In this document: positions 63,079 to 64,000 of the stretch, one piece after another
How positions within the stretch are numbered: position 1 is the stretch's first letter
Layout of the letters: each line of letters begins with the position of its first letter
IMG/VR virus record: IMGVR_UViG_3300022602_000036
Coordinates: 1 to 64,000 of that record
Source of the DNA: a virus
Reading direction: 5' to 3' (one strand)
Length of the DNA stretch: 64,000 nucleotides
Translations under genes and position numbers: made by a program
The notes under the pieces: generated by a model
Told to the model about the DNA's origin: nothing
What the model saw: only the letters and a program-made list of their open reading frames with translations
The model's database searches: none

Positions 63079-64000
63079 CTATAATTGCGCCAAGAGAATT
63101 TAAAAATTCTCCATACCAATCAGTACCTAACATCAAACTTTGGTTATGCTTTGTTATTGGACTAATTTTAGCTAAAAGTTCTTTCTGAGGTTGACCAGCT
63201 AAGAATTTTATCTGTTCACCAATCATTTGGCATCTGATTTTATAATCAGGTTCTAGATCATAACTTTCATCTATGACCGTGTCAAATGTACGAAATCCCA
63301 ATGCACGTAAGTTACGTAGATAGTATTGATTGCTGGCCACTAAAAATAACCTTTCAGCTAGAATAGGTTTGACGATTTTTTCAGTGTTAAAGGTAAAGCG
63401 ATTATCAATCCCCCATGTTTCTGCTACTACTGTGTAGGCTGTTTGGTTATAAATGCTCAATGGAATGATCTGGCTTAATGAAATTATTTGATTGTAGTAT
63501 TTTACTGGGCGTATAGTATGCCTAATAGGCCAATCAGGAATTTCTAATCCTTCACTTTCCCATTGCCACTCAGTGGCGGATTTTTCTTGAAAACTTTCTG
63601 TTATACTAGATATATAGGTTAGAATAACTTTGTCATCTAGGTTATTGTGTTTGATATAAGAAAATATTTCATCACGATGTTTTCTTTCTTGTCCTAATAA
63701 TATGTCAAAATATTTAGGTTTAGCAGTATAAGGAGTTAACTTGTCTAGTAGAAACTGATTATTTTTATAAAACAACGTAGTAGACTCAAACCAATGATGG
63801 TAGTGATAGTAGGTAGCATGATCTAGTTTGAAATTTAAATCACCATTTAAGAACAGGACTATTTTAGGGCGATCAAACTTTTCAATGAAATCTACAGTGA
63901 CATCGTGTAGTTCTGTGACCAGTAGTATTATCTGCTCACTAGAATCATATATTTGGTTGAAAGTTTCTTCTAAATGATCAAAATCTGAATACCTAGGAAA
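63074..64000 (-). CDS. Glycosyltransferase-like protein B, 5' end outside window
   Basis: The frame stays open to the window edge on the minus strand, giving 308 visible residues; a TTG at 63775 is not needed as start. The block F-N-T-E-K-I-V-K-P-I-L-A-E-R-L-F-L-V-A and F-R-T-F-D-T-V-I-D-E-S-Y-D parallels the 54559 protein. The upstream part (I-V-L-F-L-N-G-D-L-N, Y-Y-H-Y-H-H-W-F-E-S) is Tyr/His-rich like its paralogue. Probably a surface or virion sugar transferase; by similarity only. Confidence 0.68.
   Translation of the reverse strand, partial: FPRYSDFDHLEETFNQIYDSSEQIILLVTELHDVTVDFIEKFDRPKIVLFLNGDLNFKLDHATYYHYHHWFESTTLFYKNNQFLLDKLTPYTAKPKYFDILLGQERKHRDEIFSYIKHNNLDDKVILTYISSITESFQEKSATEWQWESEGLEIPDWPIRHTIRPVKYYNQIISLSQIIPLSIYNQTAYTVVAETWGIDNRFTFNTEKIVKPILAERLFLVASNQYYLRNLRALGFRTFDTVIDESYDLEPDYKIRCQMIGEQIKFLAGQPQKELLAKISPITKHNQSLMLGTDWYGEFLNSLGAIIV

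Overview
The window looks like part of a large tailed-phage genome with T4-type late regulation, infecting a Gram-negative, probably proteobacterial, host. Support: many copies of the T4-like late promoter octamer (TATAAATA and close variants) directly before genes on both strands; near-consensus sigma-70 promoters before other genes; tight, overlapping genes; tail-fibre-like proteins; class Ia ribonucleotide reductase; free-standing HNH and GIY-YIG endonucleases; and a 28-tRNA array. No terminase, portal or capsid gene is in view, so exact placement is not possible. Host-type DnaK, IscU and curli export proteins point to a host with an outer membrane.

Layout. 1-5.3 kb: small late and virion-associated genes, including a KxDG nucleotidyltransferase-like protein. 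5.3-8.2 kb: radical SAM enzyme, HNH endonuclease, iscU (interrupted), iscA, PD-(D/E)XK nuclease. 8.2-16.4 kb: fibre-like proteins, nrdA-nrdB-glutaredoxin, a large putative virion protein and a zinc metalloprotease. 16.4-21.2 kb (minus strand): a tightly overlapping set of tiny paralogous genes ending in an F-x-L-R-W-like motif, with a metallophosphoesterase and a DNA methyltransferase. 21.2-26.7 kb: more late and fibre genes and a coiled-coil membrane protein. 26.7-31.5 kb: ribosomal protein bS21, DnaK, Hsp20, ClpS, a cytidylyltransferase-like protein and an exonuclease. 31.5-37.3 kb: a curli-like export locus, csgF-csgG-curlin-curlin-FecR-curlin. 37.3-40 kb: small genes, a glycosyltransferase, RNA polymerase omega and FeoA. 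40-48.3 kb: tRNAs for all 20 amino acids, mixed with homing endonucleases, small genes and several highly structured stretches of no recognised class. 48.3-52.4 kb: lipoprotein, CHASE2 adenylate cyclase, radical SAM protein, D,D-carboxypeptidase. 52.4-54.5 kb (minus): small membrane proteins. 54.5-64 kb: sugar and amino-acid modifying enzymes, a fibre-like protein, UV endonuclease UvdE, a B12-type radical SAM protein and two related glycosyltransferase-like proteins.

Working together. The phage appears to carry its own support for host machinery: transcription (omega), translation (bS21, tRNAs), protein folding and turnover (DnaK, Hsp20, ClpS), iron and Fe-S supply (FeoA, IscU, IscA), and nucleotides (NrdAB, glutaredoxin). 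It also encodes an apparently complete secretion path for amyloid-like repeat proteins across the outer membrane, and a membrane cAMP-producing enzyme. The two most striking items are (1) the curli-like operon and (2) iscU, in which a 7-base insertion places a stop codon between two GGA codons such that a short GGA-to-GGA ribosome hop would restore a full-length IscU, next to an HNH homing endonuclease gene; this resembles the T4 mobA/gene 60 bypass cassette. A third general property is that many genes from both promoter classes appear to be transcribed as leaderless mRNAs.
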